Shown here: positions 1 through 9,680 of the stretch, one piece after another | How positions within the stretch are numbered: position 1 is the first letter of the stretch | Layout: every line of letters starts with the position of its first letter | NCBI RefSeq assembly: GCF_016307205.1 | Contig: NZ_JAEIJD010000008.1 | Coordinates: 55,747 to 119,746, forward strand | Reading direction: 5' to 3' | DNA: 64,000 bases | Origin: Pontibaca salina | Lineage (GTDB): Bacteria > Pseudomonadota > Alphaproteobacteria > Rhodobacterales > Rhodobacteraceae | Made by a program: the position numbers and the translations under genes | The notes under the pieces: model-generated | Told to the model about the DNA's origin: nothing | What the model saw: only the letters and a program-made list of their open reading frames with translations | Databases searched by the model: none

Positions 1-1091
1 TGAACGCACGGCGCTGGCGCAATTTCCGGCGCAACCGGCGGGCGTTCTGGTCGCTCTGGATCTTCACACTTCTGTTCGGACTATCGCTGTTCGCGGAGTT
101 CATCGCCAATGATAAGCCGATCTTGGTTCAATATCGGGGCAGTTATTACGTTCCGATTTTCAAGTTCTATCCCGAAACCGAATTTGGCGGCGACTTCAAG
201 ACGGAGGCGATCTATCGCGATCCCGAAGTGCAGTGCCTGATCGAATCCGGGGGGCTCGACGCGTGTTTTGACGACCCGGAAGGGATCATAGAACAGGCGG
301 CCAACGGGGCGGTGGATGGCGAAGAGATCGAGCAGGGCTGGACCATCTGGCCGCCGATTCCATATTCCTTCCGCACGACGGTGGACCGACCGGGGGCTGC
401 GCCCCTGCCGCCGAACGGGCAAAACCTGTTGGGCACGGATGATACCAAACGCGACGTGTTGGCGCGCGTGATCTATGGGTTTCGCCTATCGATCCTGTTC
501 ACGCTGATGGTGACAGGCGCGGCGAGTTTAATCGGGATTGTGGCGGGGGCTGTGCAGGGCTTTTTCGGCGGCTGGCTGGACCTGATCTTCCAGCGGCTGA
601 TCGAGATCTGGCAGGCGACACCATCACTTTACGTTATCATCATCATGTTCGCGATTTTAGGGCGCAGTTTTTGGCTGCTGGTGTTTCTGCTCGTGCTGTT
701 TTCCTGGACCTCGCTGGTTGGGGTGGTGCGGGCCGAGTTCCTGCGTGCGCGCAATCTGGAGTATGTGCGCGCCGCCAGGGCGCTGGGCGTCAGTAATATG
801 ACGATCATGTTCCGCCATATGTTACCCAATGCGATGGTCGCGACGCTGACCATGTTGCCGTTTATCGTCACCGGGACGATTTCAGCGCTGGCCAGCCTCG
901 ATTTTCTGGGCTTCGGCCTGCCGTCCTCGGCGCCCTCATTAGGTGAATTGACGCTTCAGGCAAAACAGAACCTTCAGGCGCCCTGGCTGGCCTTCACTGC
1001 GTTTTTTACCTTTGCGATAATGCTGTCGCTGTTGGTCTTCATTTTCGAGGGCATCCGCGACGCGTTCGATCCGAGAAAGACCTTTTCATGA
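1..1091 (+). CDS. yejE: Oligopeptide ABC transporter permease, YejE type (5' end outside window)
   Basis: Inner-membrane permease subunit of a dipeptide/oligopeptide importer (the Yej family takes up microcin C-like and other peptides in E. coli). The open frame runs in from the window edge: residues encoded from base 3 (NARRWRNFRRNRRAFWSLW) are the typical YejE N-terminus, so only a few codons are missing. Several hydrophobic segments follow from about base 480. The cytoplasmic EAA loop that docks on the ATPase is visible (EYVRAARALGVSNMTIM). The stop overlaps the start of yejF as ATGA, so the two are translationally coupled. Confidence 0.9.
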   Translation, partial: NARRWRNFRRNRRAFWSLWIFTLLFGLSLFAEFIANDKPILVQYRGSYYVPIFKFYPETEFGGDFKTEAIYRDPEVQCLIESGGLDACFDDPEGIIEQAANGAVDGEEIEQGWTIWPPIPYSFRTTVDRPGAAPLPPNGQNLLGTDDTKRDVLARVIYGFRLSILFTLMVTGAASLIGIVAGAVQGFFGGWLDLIFQRLIEIWQATPSLYVIIIMFAILGRSFWLLVFLLVLFSWTSLVGVVRAEFLRARNLEYVRAARALGVSNMTIMFRHMLPNAMVATLTMLPFIVTGTISALASLDFLGFGLPSSAPSLGELTLQAKQNLQAPWLAFTAFFTFAIMLSLLVFIFEGIRDAFDPRKTFS

Positions 1092-2668
1092 CGCCTATTT
1101 TGCAGGTCGAAAACCTGAGCGTTTCGTTTCATCAGGATGGAACAACCACGCAAGCTGTTCGGGATGTGTCGTTTTCGCTTTCGCGCGGGGAAACTGTGGC
1201 GCTGGTGGGCGAAAGCGGCTCGGGCAAGTCGGTCACGGCATTATCCGTAGTTTCCCTGTTGGGCGATGCAGCGCGGGTCAGCGGTTCGGTGATCTATGAG
1301 AACCAGCAGATGATCGGGGCCGACGCCAAATTGCTGCGCAAGGTGCGCGGCAACGATATCAGCTTTATCTTCCAAGAGCCGATGACCTCATTGAACCCGT
1401 TGCACACCATTGAAAAACAGCTTCTGGAATCGCTGGCGCTGCATCAGGGGATTGCGGGTGAAAAAGCGCGCACGCGAATATTGGATCTGCTGCACCGGGT
1501 CGGCATCCGCGACCCCGAAGAGCGACTTGACGCCTATCCACATCAGTTGAGCGGCGGGCAGCGCCAGAGGGTGATGATCGCCATGGCACTGGCCAACAAG
1601 CCAGACGTCTTGATCGCGGATGAGCCGACGACCGCGCTGGATGTGACAATCCAGGCGCAAATTCTCGAATTGCTGGCCGAGTTGAAGGAGCAGGAAAATC
1701 TCGGGCTGCTGTTTATCACGCATGATCTAGGGATCGTGCGCCGCATCGCGGACCGGGTCTGTGTGATGAAAGACGGGCAAATTGTCGAATCGGGGCCGAC
1801 CGCCGACCTCTTTGCCAGCCCGCAGCATCCTTATACCCGAAAGTTGCTGGCTGCTGAACCTGCCGGGCATCCTGATGCGGTCAATAAGAATGCGCCCGAG
1901 ATCGTGCGCGCCGATAACTTGAAAGTGTGGTTTCCGATCCAGCGCGGATTTTTAAAGCGCACCGTCGGCCACGTGAAAGCGGTTAACAACGCGAGCATTT
2001 CCGTGCGCGCGGGGGAAACCTTGGGCATTGTCGGCGAAAGCGGGTCGGGCAAGACAACGCTGGCGCTGGCGCTCATGCGGCTGATCGCTTCCGAAGGTGG
2101 TATCACTTTCGCTGGGCAGGATGTGCGCAAATGGTCCACGCGGCAATTGCGGCGACGGCGCGGTGAGATGCAGATCGTGTTTCAAGACCCGTTCGGCAGC
2201 CTGTCGCCGCGGATGACCTGCGAGCAGGTCATTGCCGAAGGGCTGACAATCCATAAGGTCGATCCTCACCGTAACCGGCGCGATCTGGTGGCCGAGGCGA
2301 TGGTGGAGACAGGGCTGGAGCCGGCGATGATGCACCGCTATCCGCACGAGTTTTCAGGCGGTCAGCGCCAGCGAATTGCGATTGCACGGGCGATGGTTCT
2401 GCGGCCCCGGCTGCTGGTGCTGGATGAACCGACCAGCGCACTGGACATGACGGTGCAAGTGCAGATCGTGGAACTGTTGCGCAATCTGCAGCGCAAATAT
2501 CAGCTGGCCTATCTATTCATCAGCCATGATTTGCGGGTGGTGCGGGCGATGTCACATAAGATGGTTGTGATGAAACAGGGCGATATCGTCGAATCCGGTA
2601 GCGCGGACGATCTATTTGACAATCCACAGACGGAATATACCACCAGCCTGATCGCGGCGGCCGGTTAG
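1088..2668 (+). CDS. yejF: Oligopeptide ABC transporter, fused double ATP-binding protein YejF
   Basis: A 526-residue protein with two complete ABC ATPase domains in tandem. It powers the importer whose permease is encoded just upstream. Each half shows a Walker A (GESGSGKS and GESGSGKTT), a signature motif (LSGGQRQRV and FSGGQRQRI) and a Walker B with DEPT. Between the halves lies the oligopeptide-binding-cassette C-terminal extension (HPYTRKLLAAEP). Length and double-domain layout match YejF. The 4-base overlap with yejE marks one operon; upstream yejA/yejB would lie outside the window. Confidence 0.9.
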   Translation: MTPILQVENLSVSFHQDGTTTQAVRDVSFSLSRGETVALVGESGSGKSVTALSVVSLLGDAARVSGSVIYENQQMIGADAKLLRKVRGNDISFIFQEPMTSLNPLHTIEKQLLESLALHQGIAGEKARTRILDLLHRVGIRDPEERLDAYPHQLSGGQRQRVMIAMALANKPDVLIADEPTTALDVTIQAQILELLAELKEQENLGLLFITHDLGIVRRIADRVCVMKDGQIVESGPTADLFASPQHPYTRKLLAAEPAGHPDAVNKNAPEIVRADNLKVWFPIQRGFLKRTVGHVKAVNNASISVRAGETLGIVGESGSGKTTLALALMRLIASEGGITFAGQDVRKWSTRQLRRRRGEMQIVFQDPFGSLSPRMTCEQVIAEGLTIHKVDPHRNRRDLVAEAMVETGLEPAMMHRYPHEFSGGQRQRIAIARAMVLRPRLLVLDEPTSALDMTVQVQIVELLRNLQRKYQLAYLFISHDLRVVRAMSHKMVVMKQGDIVESGSADDLFDNPQTEYTTSLIAAAG

Positions 2669-2671
2669 CTC

Positions 2672-2707
2672 AGCCACCAGCATTCCCAGTGGGGGTGCTG
2701 GCTGGCT
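2672..2707. terminator. Stem-loop between convergent yejF and usp genes
   Basis: The arms AGCCACCAGCA and TGCTGGCTGGCT pair with one mismatch or bulge around a short loop. It sits in the 51 bp gap between two convergent genes, so a bidirectional terminator is likely. No long T-run follows on either strand. Confidence 0.45.
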
Positions 2708-2719
2708 ACGGAAAGGTAA

Positions 2720-3559
2720 TCAACGCGCCATGAAGACGGGCACATCCGATTTTTCCAGCATGTTGCGCGTCGCGCCGCCCAAAATTGCCTCGCGAAAGCG
2801 TGAGTGGCCATAGGCCCCCATTACGATCATGTCTGATGCAGTATCCATCGCGTGACGGTTCAGCACGTCGGAAACGCGGTTCATCGTCTTGCTGAGAACG
2901 TCAATTTCGCATTTGACGCCGTGGCGGGTCAGCATCTGTGACAGCATTCCGCCCGGATCCGAGCGTTCGGGGCCGTGGGAAGGCGGGTCAATTATTACGA
3001 TGCGCACCAATTCGGCCGCCGTGAGAAAGGGCAGGGCGCGGCGGATGGCGGTCATCGCTTCAACGCTTTCGTTCCAGGCGACCAGAATATTTTCGGGCTT
3101 GCCCTTGGCGACCCCCTCGTCAGGGACCACCAAGACCGGCGCATCGCCCTCGAACAAGGCGGCCTCGACTATGGCTTCGACCTCGCCACCGCGATTCTCG
3201 CCATAGGGGCGCGGCAGCACAACCAAATCAGTAAAGCGGGCGCGATGGGCCACGTGGCGGTTGAGGTCTGCGATCTGGGCCACGCCCTCGTCAGCGGACC
3301 AGCGCACAGCCGACTGCCCCATCACGTCCTTGACATGGTTCAAAACGTCACCGGCCTCGGCGCGGGCGCGGTTCAGTGTTTCCTGAATGATTACGGCGTT
3401 GGCGCCAGCATAGTAATATCCGGTCTGGGTACGATCGACGCCCAGACACAAGACCGCAGCATGGGCATCCTGCGCTGTGGCCAGTGCAATGATATGTTCC
3501 AGCGGTGCCTTGGCGATACTGCTATCAGTCAGAACAGTCAGCAGAGTTTTATAAGCCAT
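2720..3559 (-). CDS. Universal stress protein, tandem Usp domains
   Basis: Cytoplasmic UspA-family protein of 279 residues with two Usp domains. The N-terminal one starts MAYKTLLTVL; the C-terminal one ends with the nucleotide-binding signature GAYGHSRFREAILGG. The open frame continues 20 codons upstream, but the start at 3559 has an AGAGG ribosome site just before it and begins like other Usp proteins. It is transcribed divergently from ccoN; usp genes beside cbb3 oxidase loci are common in Rhodobacterales, so low-oxygen control from the shared intergenic region is plausible. The exact ligand and role are unknown. Confidence 0.8.
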   Translation of the reverse strand: MAYKTLLTVLTDSSIAKAPLEHIIALATAQDAHAAVLCLGVDRTQTGYYYAGANAVIIQETLNRARAEAGDVLNHVKDVMGQSAVRWSADEGVAQIADLNRHVAHRARFTDLVVLPRPYGENRGGEVEAIVEAALFEGDAPVLVVPDEGVAKGKPENILVAWNESVEAMTAIRRALPFLTAAELVRIVIIDPPSHGPERSDPGGMLSQMLTRHGVKCEIDVLSKTMNRVSDVLNRHAMDTASDMIVMGAYGHSRFREAILGGATRNMLEKSDVPVFMAR

Positions 3560-3667
3560 TTCGGACCTCTTGGCTCTTAAGGTGCGGTTGATTGTCTCGC
3601 TCCTTAACTCAGCGGTCAACCCGTGTTGTCGTTATCGATCGCGTGACCTAATACACCGTCGATTATC

Positions 3668-3681
3668 TTGATGCAGGTAAA
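3668..3681. promoter_or_regulatory. Imperfect FnrL/FNR-like box between usp and ccoN
   Basis: TTGATGCAGGTAAA has a perfect left half (TTGAT-N4) and a weak right half (GTAAA against ATCAA). It lies about 90 bp before ccoN in the divergent usp-ccoN promoter region, where FnrL sites occur in related genomes. Only one half matches well, so this is tentative. Confidence 0.4.
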
Positions 3682-3768
3682 AGCGGGCTTTCCGCCCTCC
3701 CTGCATGGAGCAAACAGTCAAAAGATCCGGTGCGACACATCGCACGGGAGACGACAGAGGGACGTAGA

Positions 3769-5373
3769 ATGTCGAATTACATCAAGCTTGTCGCGCTTGG
3801 TCTGATCACGCTGTTTGCGATGATCGCGATCAACCATGCGCGCGACACGGCTTATCTGGTGCATGCCATCATCGTGATGCTGACAGCAGGTGGGCTATTT
3901 CTATACACCTTGCGACAAACCGATGAGCCGGCCAATCCACAGCTCCAAGACGAATACCTTGACGGCGTTGTCCGTGCGGGCGTCGTTGCCACTGCTTTCT
4001 GGGGTGTCATCGGATTTCTGGTTGGCACGTTCATCGCTTTCCAATTGGCGTTTCCCGGCCTCAACTTCGATTGGTTGAACGGGCATGGAAACTTTGGTCG
4101 CCTGCGTCCCCTGCATACGTCGGCAGTGATCTTTGCCTTTGGCGGAAACGGATTGATTGCCACATCTTTTTATGTGGTTCAGCGCACCAGTGCGGCGCGG
4201 CTGTGGGGCGGTAACCTCGCCTGGTTCGTGTTCTGGGGTTATCAGCTGTTCATCGTGCTGGCCGCGACAGGTTATGTGTTTGGTGCCACCCAGTCGCGCG
4301 AATATGCTGAACCTGAATGGCATGTTGACCTGTGGCTGTTGATCGTGTGGATGGCCTATCTGGCGGTGTTCTTGGGCACGATCATCAAGCGCAAAGAGCC
4401 GCATATCTACGTTGCCAACTGGTTCTATCTGTCGTTCATCGTCACCGTGGCAATGTTGCATGTGGTCAACAACATGGCAGTGCCGGTTTCGATCTTCGGC
4501 TCGCGCTCGATCTCGCTGTTTTCGGGCGTTCAGGATGCCATGACGCAATGGTGGTACGGACATAACGCCGTCGGTTTTCTCCTGACTGCCGGCTTCCTTG
4601 GCATGATGTATTATTTCATCCCGAAACAGGCCGAACGTCCGGTGTACAGTTATAAGCTGTCGATCATCCACTTCTGGGCGCTGATCTTCCTCTATATCTG
4701 GGCCGGACCGCACCATCTGCATTATACCGCGCTGCCCGACTGGGCTACGACTCTGGGCATGGTGTTCTCGATCGTGTTGTGGATGCCCAGCTGGGGCGGC
4801 ATGATCAACGGGCTGATGACGCTTTCGGGCGCGTGGGACAAACTGCGCACCGACCCGGTGATCCGGATGATGGTGATCGCGGTCGGGTTCTACGGCATGG
4901 CAACTTTCGAGGGGCCGATGATGTCGATCCGCGCGGTCAATGCGCTGTCGCATTATACCGACTGGACCATCGGGCATGTCCACTCCGGCGCGCTGGGTTG
5001 GAACGGCATGATCACATTTGGCGCATTGTACTTCCTTGTACCTGTGCTGTGGAAACGTGAGCGCCTGTATTCCCTGACACTGGTGTCTTGGCATTTCTGG
5101 TTGGCCACGATCGGCATCGTTCTTTACGCGGCGTCGATGTGGGTGACCGGTATTATGGAGGGTCTGATGTGGCGCGAAGTTGACGCCAACGGTTTCCTTG
5201 TGAATTCGTTCGCCGACACGGTATCGGCCAAATTCCCGATGTATGTGGTCCGCGGTCTGGGCGGGGTGCTCTACCTGATGGGCGGCATCATCATGTGCTA
5301 CAACCTGTGGATGACTGTGCGGCGGGCACCGGCCAAAGAGGCCAGCCTCGCCACCCCGGTCCTGGCTGAATAA
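3769..5373 (+). CDS. ccoN: cbb3-type cytochrome c oxidase subunit I (CcoN)
   Basis: Catalytic subunit of the high-affinity cbb3 haem-copper oxidase, which reduces oxygen to water at low oxygen tension and pumps protons. The protein is about 534 residues and very hydrophobic, with roughly 12 membrane segments. Characteristic parts are visible, including the haem/copper ligand regions ([58 protein letters not shown]). The frame is open 13 codons upstream, but the start at 3769 follows a GAGGGA ribosome site. First gene of ccoNOQP; a 14 bp gap separates it from ccoO. Confidence 0.95.
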   Translation: MSNYIKLVALGLITLFAMIAINHARDTAYLVHAIIVMLTAGGLFLYTLRQTDEPANPQLQDEYLDGVVRAGVVATAFWGVIGFLVGTFIAFQLAFPGLNFDWLNGHGNFGRLRPLHTSAVIFAFGGNGLIATSFYVVQRTSAARLWGGNLAWFVFWGYQLFIVLAATGYVFGATQSREYAEPEWHVDLWLLIVWMAYLAVFLGTIIKRKEPHIYVANWFYLSFIVTVAMLHVVNNMAVPVSIFGSRSISLFSGVQDAMTQWWYGHNAVGFLLTAGFLGMMYYFIPKQAERPVYSYKLSIIHFWALIFLYIWAGPHHLHYTALPDWATTLGMVFSIVLWMPSWGGMINGLMTLSGAWDKLRTDPVIRMMVIAVGFYGMATFEGPMMSIRAVNALSHYTDWTIGHVHSGALGWNGMITFGALYFLVPVLWKRERLYSLTLVSWHFWLATIGIVLYAASMWVTGIMEGLMWREVDANGFLVNSFADTVSAKFPMYVVRGLGGVLYLMGGIIMCYNLWMTVRRAPAKEASLATPVLAE

Positions 5374-5387
5374 GGAGGGCCCGGAAC

Positions 5388-6161
5388 ATGAGTACTGAAC
5401 AGAAGTCGCCAAAGCCCGCTTCCGCTCGGAAACGCTTTTCGATCATCGACAAGCACCGCATCATCGAGACCAACGCGACGCTGCTGCTGATCTTCAGCTT
5501 TCTGGTCGTGACGATCGGTGGCTTGGTGCAGATTACGCCGCTGTTCTATCTTGAGAACACCATCGAAAAGGTTGAGGGCATGCGCCCCTATACGCCGCTG
5601 GAACTGACTGGGCGCGAGATCTATGTGCGCGAGGGCTGCTATACCTGTCACAGCCAAATGATCCGCCCGATGCGCGACGAGGTGGAGCGCTATGGCCATT
5701 ATTCTCTGGCCGCCGAGTCAATGTACGACCATCCATTCCAGTGGGGGTCCAAGCGGACAGGGCCGGATCTGGCGCGCGTTGGCGGACGCTATTCGGATGA
5801 ATGGCACCTCGATCACTTGCGCGATCCGCAATCGGTCGTGCCGGAATCAATCATGCCGAAATATGCTTTCCTGGAACGGCGTATGATCGAGCCCACATAT
5901 ATCGTCGATCTGTTGAAGGCACAGCGCGCGGTTGGAGTGCCGTATACCGATGAAATGATCGAACATGCGGCCGCCGATTTCATGGCGCAAGCGGATCCCG
6001 ATAGCGACTATGGCGGATTGCAAGAGCGCTATCCGAACACACAGGTCCGCAATTTCGATGGGGCACCGGGCGTCTCCGAGATGGACGCGATGATTGCCTA
6101 TCTTCAAATGCTCGGCACATTGGTTGATTTCTCGACCTTCACGCCGGATGCCAGCCGCTAG
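5388..6161 (+). CDS. ccoO: cbb3-type cytochrome c oxidase monohaem subunit (CcoO)
   Basis: Membrane-anchored cytochrome c subunit that passes electrons to CcoN. The 257-residue protein has one N-terminal membrane segment (about residues 30-50) and one haem c motif, CYTCH, at residues 84-88, as expected for CcoO (FixO). A strong AGGAGG ribosome site precedes the ATG. It follows ccoN by 14 bp and is 8 bp before ccoQ, within a single operon. Confidence 0.95.
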   Translation: MSTEQKSPKPASARKRFSIIDKHRIIETNATLLLIFSFLVVTIGGLVQITPLFYLENTIEKVEGMRPYTPLELTGREIYVREGCYTCHSQMIRPMRDEVERYGHYSLAAESMYDHPFQWGSKRTGPDLARVGGRYSDEWHLDHLRDPQSVVPESIMPKYAFLERRMIEPTYIVDLLKAQRAVGVPYTDEMIEHAAADFMAQADPDSDYGGLQERYPNTQVRNFDGAPGVSEMDAMIAYLQMLGTLVDFSTFTPDASR

Positions 6162-6169
6162 GGAACATC

Positions 6170-6394
6170 ATGAATCCAGACACGGAAACATATTCCGTCC
6201 TGCGTCAATTCGCTGACAGCTGGATGTTGTTGCTGTTGTTCGTCTTTTTCGTCGGTGTTGTTTTCTGGGTGTTCCGCCCGGGCAGCAAAAAGACCTATGA
6301 CGACACGGCCAACATCCCGTTTCGGCACGAAGACAAACCCTCTGACGCTACGACGGACGAGGGCGAGAACTCCGAGGAGGAGGGGAAAAAATGA
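6170..6394 (+). CDS. ccoQ: cbb3 oxidase small subunit CcoQ
   Basis: A 74-residue protein with one membrane helix (about residues 18-35) and a very acidic cytoplasmic tail. This is the layout of CcoQ/FixQ, which stabilises or tunes the cbb3 complex. It lies in the canonical position between ccoO and ccoP. Its stop overlaps the ccoP start by 4 bases (ATGA), indicating coupled translation. Confidence 0.9.
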   Translation: MNPDTETYSVLRQFADSWMLLLLFVFFVGVVFWVFRPGSKKTYDDTANIPFRHEDKPSDATTDEGENSEEEGKK

Positions 6395-7245
6395 GTAACA
6401 AGCAAAAGGGCGATCCCGAAACGACCGGCCACAGCTGGGATGGTATCGAGGAATTCAATAACCCGATGCCGCGTTGGTGGTTGTGGACCTTTTACGCGAC
6501 GATTATTTGGGCGATCGGCTACTCTATCGCCTATCCGGCCTGGCCGATGGTAAACCGCGCGACGGAAGGTGTGCTGGGCTGGTCCACGCGCGGAGAGGTT
6601 GCCAAAGAAATCGCTGCGGTGAACGAGGCCAACGAGGCGATCAACGCGCGGCTGGAATCCTCCGAGCTGAGCGATATTTCCAGCGATCCCGACCTTAATA
6701 ACTATGCCGTCCAGGCCGGGGGCGCGGTGTTCCGGACCTGGTGTGCACAGTGTCACGGCTCGGGCGCGGCGGGGGCACCAGGATATCCCAACCTGCTCGA
6801 CGACGACTGGCTGTGGGGCGGCGATATCGAGTCGATCTATACAACGGTTCGCCACGGCATACGCAACGAAGAAGACCCTGATGCGCGCTGGTCACAAATG
6901 CCTTCCTTTGGCGAATTCCTCGACAAAGAGGAGATCGAGCAGGTGGTCAATTATGTGATGTCGTTGACCGGAACACCGCAGGATCCGTCACAGGTCGATG
7001 CAGGTCGGGAGGTGTACATGGACAATTGCGCTGCGTGTCACATGGAGGACGCCACCGGAGATCGGATGCAGGGTGCGCCCAATCTTGGCAATGCAATCTG
7101 GCTCTATGGTGGAGATTACGACACGCTGATGGAGACCGTGACTTACAGCCGCTTTGGCGTCATGCCGTCGTGGGAAGAGCGTTTGACCGAAGCGCAAATT
7201 CGGGCTGTTTCGACCTATGTCCACCAATTGGGCGGCGGCGAATAG
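6391..7245 (+). CDS. ccoP: cbb3-type cytochrome c oxidase dihaem subunit (CcoP)
   Basis: Dihaem cytochrome c subunit that receives electrons from soluble cytochromes and hands them to CcoO. The 284-residue protein has an N-terminal membrane anchor (about residues 30-50) and two haem c motifs, CAQCH at 118-122 and CAACH at 213-217, each in a cytochrome c domain. Length and order match CcoP (FixP). It overlaps ccoQ by 4 bases and is followed by a strong terminator hairpin, which closes the ccoNOQP operon. Confidence 0.95.
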   Translation: MSNKQKGDPETTGHSWDGIEEFNNPMPRWWLWTFYATIIWAIGYSIAYPAWPMVNRATEGVLGWSTRGEVAKEIAAVNEANEAINARLESSELSDISSDPDLNNYAVQAGGAVFRTWCAQCHGSGAAGAPGYPNLLDDDWLWGGDIESIYTTVRHGIRNEEDPDARWSQMPSFGEFLDKEEIEQVVNYVMSLTGTPQDPSQVDAGREVYMDNCAACHMEDATGDRMQGAPNLGNAIWLYGGDYDTLMETVTYSRFGVMPSWEERLTEAQIRAVSTYVHQLGGGE

Positions 7246-7269
7246 ATCCACGACGCTGCAATACCTCAT

Positions 7270-7303
7270 CGGCCCCGGACCCAACGCAGGTTCGGGGCCG
7301 TTT
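7270..7303 (+). terminator. Terminator after ccoP
   Basis: CGGCCCCG and CGGGGCCG form an 8 bp GC stem extended by ACC/GGT around a short loop, followed by TTT. It lies 25 bp after the ccoP stop and just before the convergent DUF2270 gene. Confidence 0.7.
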
Positions 7304-7308
7304 GCATC

Positions 7309-8010
7309 TCAGCCCATCCCGCTACCGCTACGACGTGACCGAGCGCGCGCGGCATCGGTCCGAACGCTCCAGATCGAAATTCCGATCCAGCTTGCGACAT
7401 AGAATGTGCCAATTGCCAAGACGAGCAGACCGGGGATTGGCCCTATATCGGCACGATTTACGACCTGTTGCAGGCTTTCGACCGGACTGGGATGCACCAC
7501 GAGTTTGCCGATATAGGCCACCGTCTGGATCAATAGTATCCACAGGTAATTGCGCCGGATACGTCGCCCTACGGCTGTCATGAAATCCACATGATAGGTT
7601 GGCTTCTCATAGTCGCGTGCCAGTGTCTTTTGCCAGTTCTCTTCCAGTTGCAGATCGCCGTCATGCAAAAGCGGTGCATAGAAGTGCGTTTCGATCCATC
7701 TTGCGCGGGCGCGCCAGACATTGAAGTACCGGTAGCGCCTGGCCTCCAGCATCAGAAAAAGAATGATCAAAATCCCTACAAGGATAAGGGGCAAGGGGGA
7801 GGCGTTGGGCGATGCGAACGAGATCGAAAGCGCGATACCCAGCGTGACGACTGCCCAATTGGTTGTGGTGTCCAGCCGGGTGCGCCAAATCGTGCTGCGA
7901 TAGACCTCGCCGCGATACAGATGCGAGACAGCGCCGATTTCGGCAGCGCTTAGGGCCTTGCGGTTTGGCTTCGGGTCCGAAATGGTTTTTCCCCTTGTCC
8001 TTAAACCCAT
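7309..8010 (-). CDS. DUF2270 family integral membrane protein
   Basis: A predicted inner-membrane protein of unknown function resembling the DUF2270 family. About four hydrophobic segments are visible in two pairs (TNWAVVTLGIALSISFA, PLILVGILIILFLML, LWILLIQTVAYIGKLV, IPGLLVLAIGTFYVASW), separated by a soluble stretch with a WRARARWIETHF motif. The frame is open to a TTG at 8064, but the ATG at 8010 gives a family-like length of about 233 residues; no clear ribosome site supports either. It stands opposite to the cco genes and is not known to take part in oxidase assembly. Confidence 0.65.
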   Translation of the reverse strand: MGLRTRGKTISDPKPNRKALSAAEIGAVSHLYRGEVYRSTIWRTRLDTTTNWAVVTLGIALSISFASPNASPLPLILVGILIILFLMLEARRYRYFNVWRARARWIETHFYAPLLHDGDLQLEENWQKTLARDYEKPTYHVDFMTAVGRRIRRNYLWILLIQTVAYIGKLVVHPSPVESLQQVVNRADIGPIPGLLVLAIGTFYVASWIGISIWSVRTDAARARSRRSGSGMG

Positions 8011-8174
8011 TATGGACGCGGATCTGATTTCGGTCAAAGCCGAGTTTCCAAGCAAAACCCGCAACCCTGCCTACGGCATGCGACCCTTCGTCCACCCCCC
8101 CGGTCATGGCCTTGCACCCGACGCATAAAGGGTCAATTTAAGCCCAACGACAAACATGCTTGCCCGATGTGCTG

Positions 8175-8188
8175 TTGACCCAGATCAA
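8175..8188. promoter_or_regulatory. FnrL/FNR box upstream of ccoG
   Basis: TTGACCCAGATCAA matches the FNR/FnrL consensus (TTGAY-N4-RTCAA) in both half-sites. It lies 58 bp upstream of the ccoG start, a suitable position for activation of ccoGHIS under low oxygen. Confidence 0.8.
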
Positions 8189-8246
8189 TGCTTGAACGGG
8201 TTGGCTCTGTGACAAGGCCGGACGACGGCCTTAATGGAGTGAGTCC

Positions 8247-9677
8247 TTGAGCGATTCCGATACCGCCCCTTCGCTGTATTCAGCGCAGGAACCGATATTT
8301 CCGCGACGCGTAGCGGGGCCATTTCGCAACCTGAAATGGGTCATCCTCGTGGTGACGCTGGGCATTTACTACATCACACCTTGGCTCCGCTGGGACCGTG
8401 GCCCAAGTCTTCCGGATCAGGCGGTTTTGCTGGATCTGGCCAATCGCCGGTTCTATTTCTTCTGGGTCGAGATCTGGCCCCACGAGTTCTATTTTGTCGC
8501 CGGATTGTTGATCATGGCGGGTCTGGGATTGTTCCTCTTTACCTCGGCATGGGGGCGCGTGTGGTGCGGGTATACTTGCCCGCAAACTGTCTGGACCGAC
8601 CTTTTCATTTTGGTCGAACGCTGGATCGAGGGTGACCGCAACGCGCGGCTGCGCCTGCATCGTCAAGAAAAATGGGATTTCCGCAAATTCCGGCTGCGCA
8701 TGGCCAAATGGACCAGTTGGTTACTGATCGCCGTGGCCACCGGCGGGGCTTGGGTATTCTATTTCACCGACGCGCCGACGCTTCTGGTCGATCTGTTCAC
8801 GCTGAACGCCCATCCGATCGCTTATACCACTATCGCGATTCTCACGGCGACGACTTTCATTTTTGGCGGCTTCGCGCGAGAACAGATCTGTATCTATGCC
8901 TGCCCATGGCCGCGCATTCAGGCCGCGATGATGGATGAGGATACGCTGGTCGTGGCCTATCGCGAATGGCGCGGTGAACCCCGCAAACATTCCGATGAGG
9001 TTGCGGCGGGAGCTGAACAAGGCGATTGCATTGATTGCATGGCTTGCGTCAATGTTTGCCCGATGGGCATCGATATCCGCGACGGCCAGCAACTCGAATG
9101 CATCACCTGCGCACTATGTATTGACGCCTGTGACGACGTCATGGAGCGGATCGGCAAACCGCGCGGCTTGATCGATTATATGGCGCTGTCAGACGAAGGC
9201 CGTGAACGTGCCGGTGCTAAGCCCCGGCCGGTCTGGAAAATCCTCCTTCGGCCGCGCACCGTGATGTATACGGTCTTGTGGTCGCTGGTCGGCTTTGGCC
9301 TGCTGTTCGCGCTGTATATTCGACCGCATATCGAGATGAGCGTCGCGCCGATCCGCAATCCGACCTTTGTCACCATGTCTGATGGTACGATCCGCAACAC
9401 CTATGATGTCCGGCTGCTGAACAAGAACGGCGATGCCCGCCCGTTTGAATTGACGGTCTCGGGTGATCCTGCCTTCGCGATCCATCTTGAGGGCGTGCCC
9501 AAGAATATCGTTGAGGTTCCTGCAGACACGGCACTTCTGCAGCGTGTATATGTGGTTGCGCCACCGGGAACCGGCCCCGCCGAGACCAGCCGCACCGAAG
9601 TGCAGTTCCGGGTCGAAGATCTGAGCAATGGGGAACACGCCGAGAAGGCCAGCACGTTTAACGGGAAAGGCAACTGA
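8247..9677 (+). CDS. ccoG: cbb3 oxidase accessory ferredoxin-like protein CcoG (RdxA/FixG)
   Basis: Membrane protein with polyferredoxin-type clusters; CcoG homologues reduce copper(II) for delivery to the CuB site of cbb3 oxidase. The 476 residues show several membrane segments, a CGYTCPQTVW motif, and two 4Fe-4S motifs (CIDCMACVNVCP and CITCALCIDACDD), followed by another membrane segment and a periplasmic Ig-like domain. Translation starts at TTG: the only upstream in-frame ATG is separated by a stop, and GGAGTGAG precedes the TTG. The FnrL box upstream suggests anaerobic or microaerobic induction. It is followed 3 bp later by ccoH. Confidence 0.93.
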   Translation: MSDSDTAPSLYSAQEPIFPRRVAGPFRNLKWVILVVTLGIYYITPWLRWDRGPSLPDQAVLLDLANRRFYFFWVEIWPHEFYFVAGLLIMAGLGLFLFTSAWGRVWCGYTCPQTVWTDLFILVERWIEGDRNARLRLHRQEKWDFRKFRLRMAKWTSWLLIAVATGGAWVFYFTDAPTLLVDLFTLNAHPIAYTTIAILTATTFIFGGFAREQICIYACPWPRIQAAMMDEDTLVVAYREWRGEPRKHSDEVAAGAEQGDCIDCMACVNVCPMGIDIRDGQQLECITCALCIDACDDVMERIGKPRGLIDYMALSDEGRERAGAKPRPVWKILLRPRTVMYTVLWSLVGFGLLFALYIRPHIEMSVAPIRNPTFVTMSDGTIRNTYDVRLLNKNGDARPFELTVSGDPAFAIHLEGVPKNIVEVPADTALLQRVYVVAPPGTGPAETSRTEVQFRVEDLSNGEHAEKASTFNGKGN

Positions 9678-9680
9678 ACC

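Noticed and set aside
3901..5412. Long open frame of 503 codons on the minus strand opposite ccoN
   Set aside because: It is fully antisense to ccoN, has His/Arg-rich composition without any domain, and no ribosome site. It is a product of GC-rich codon use.
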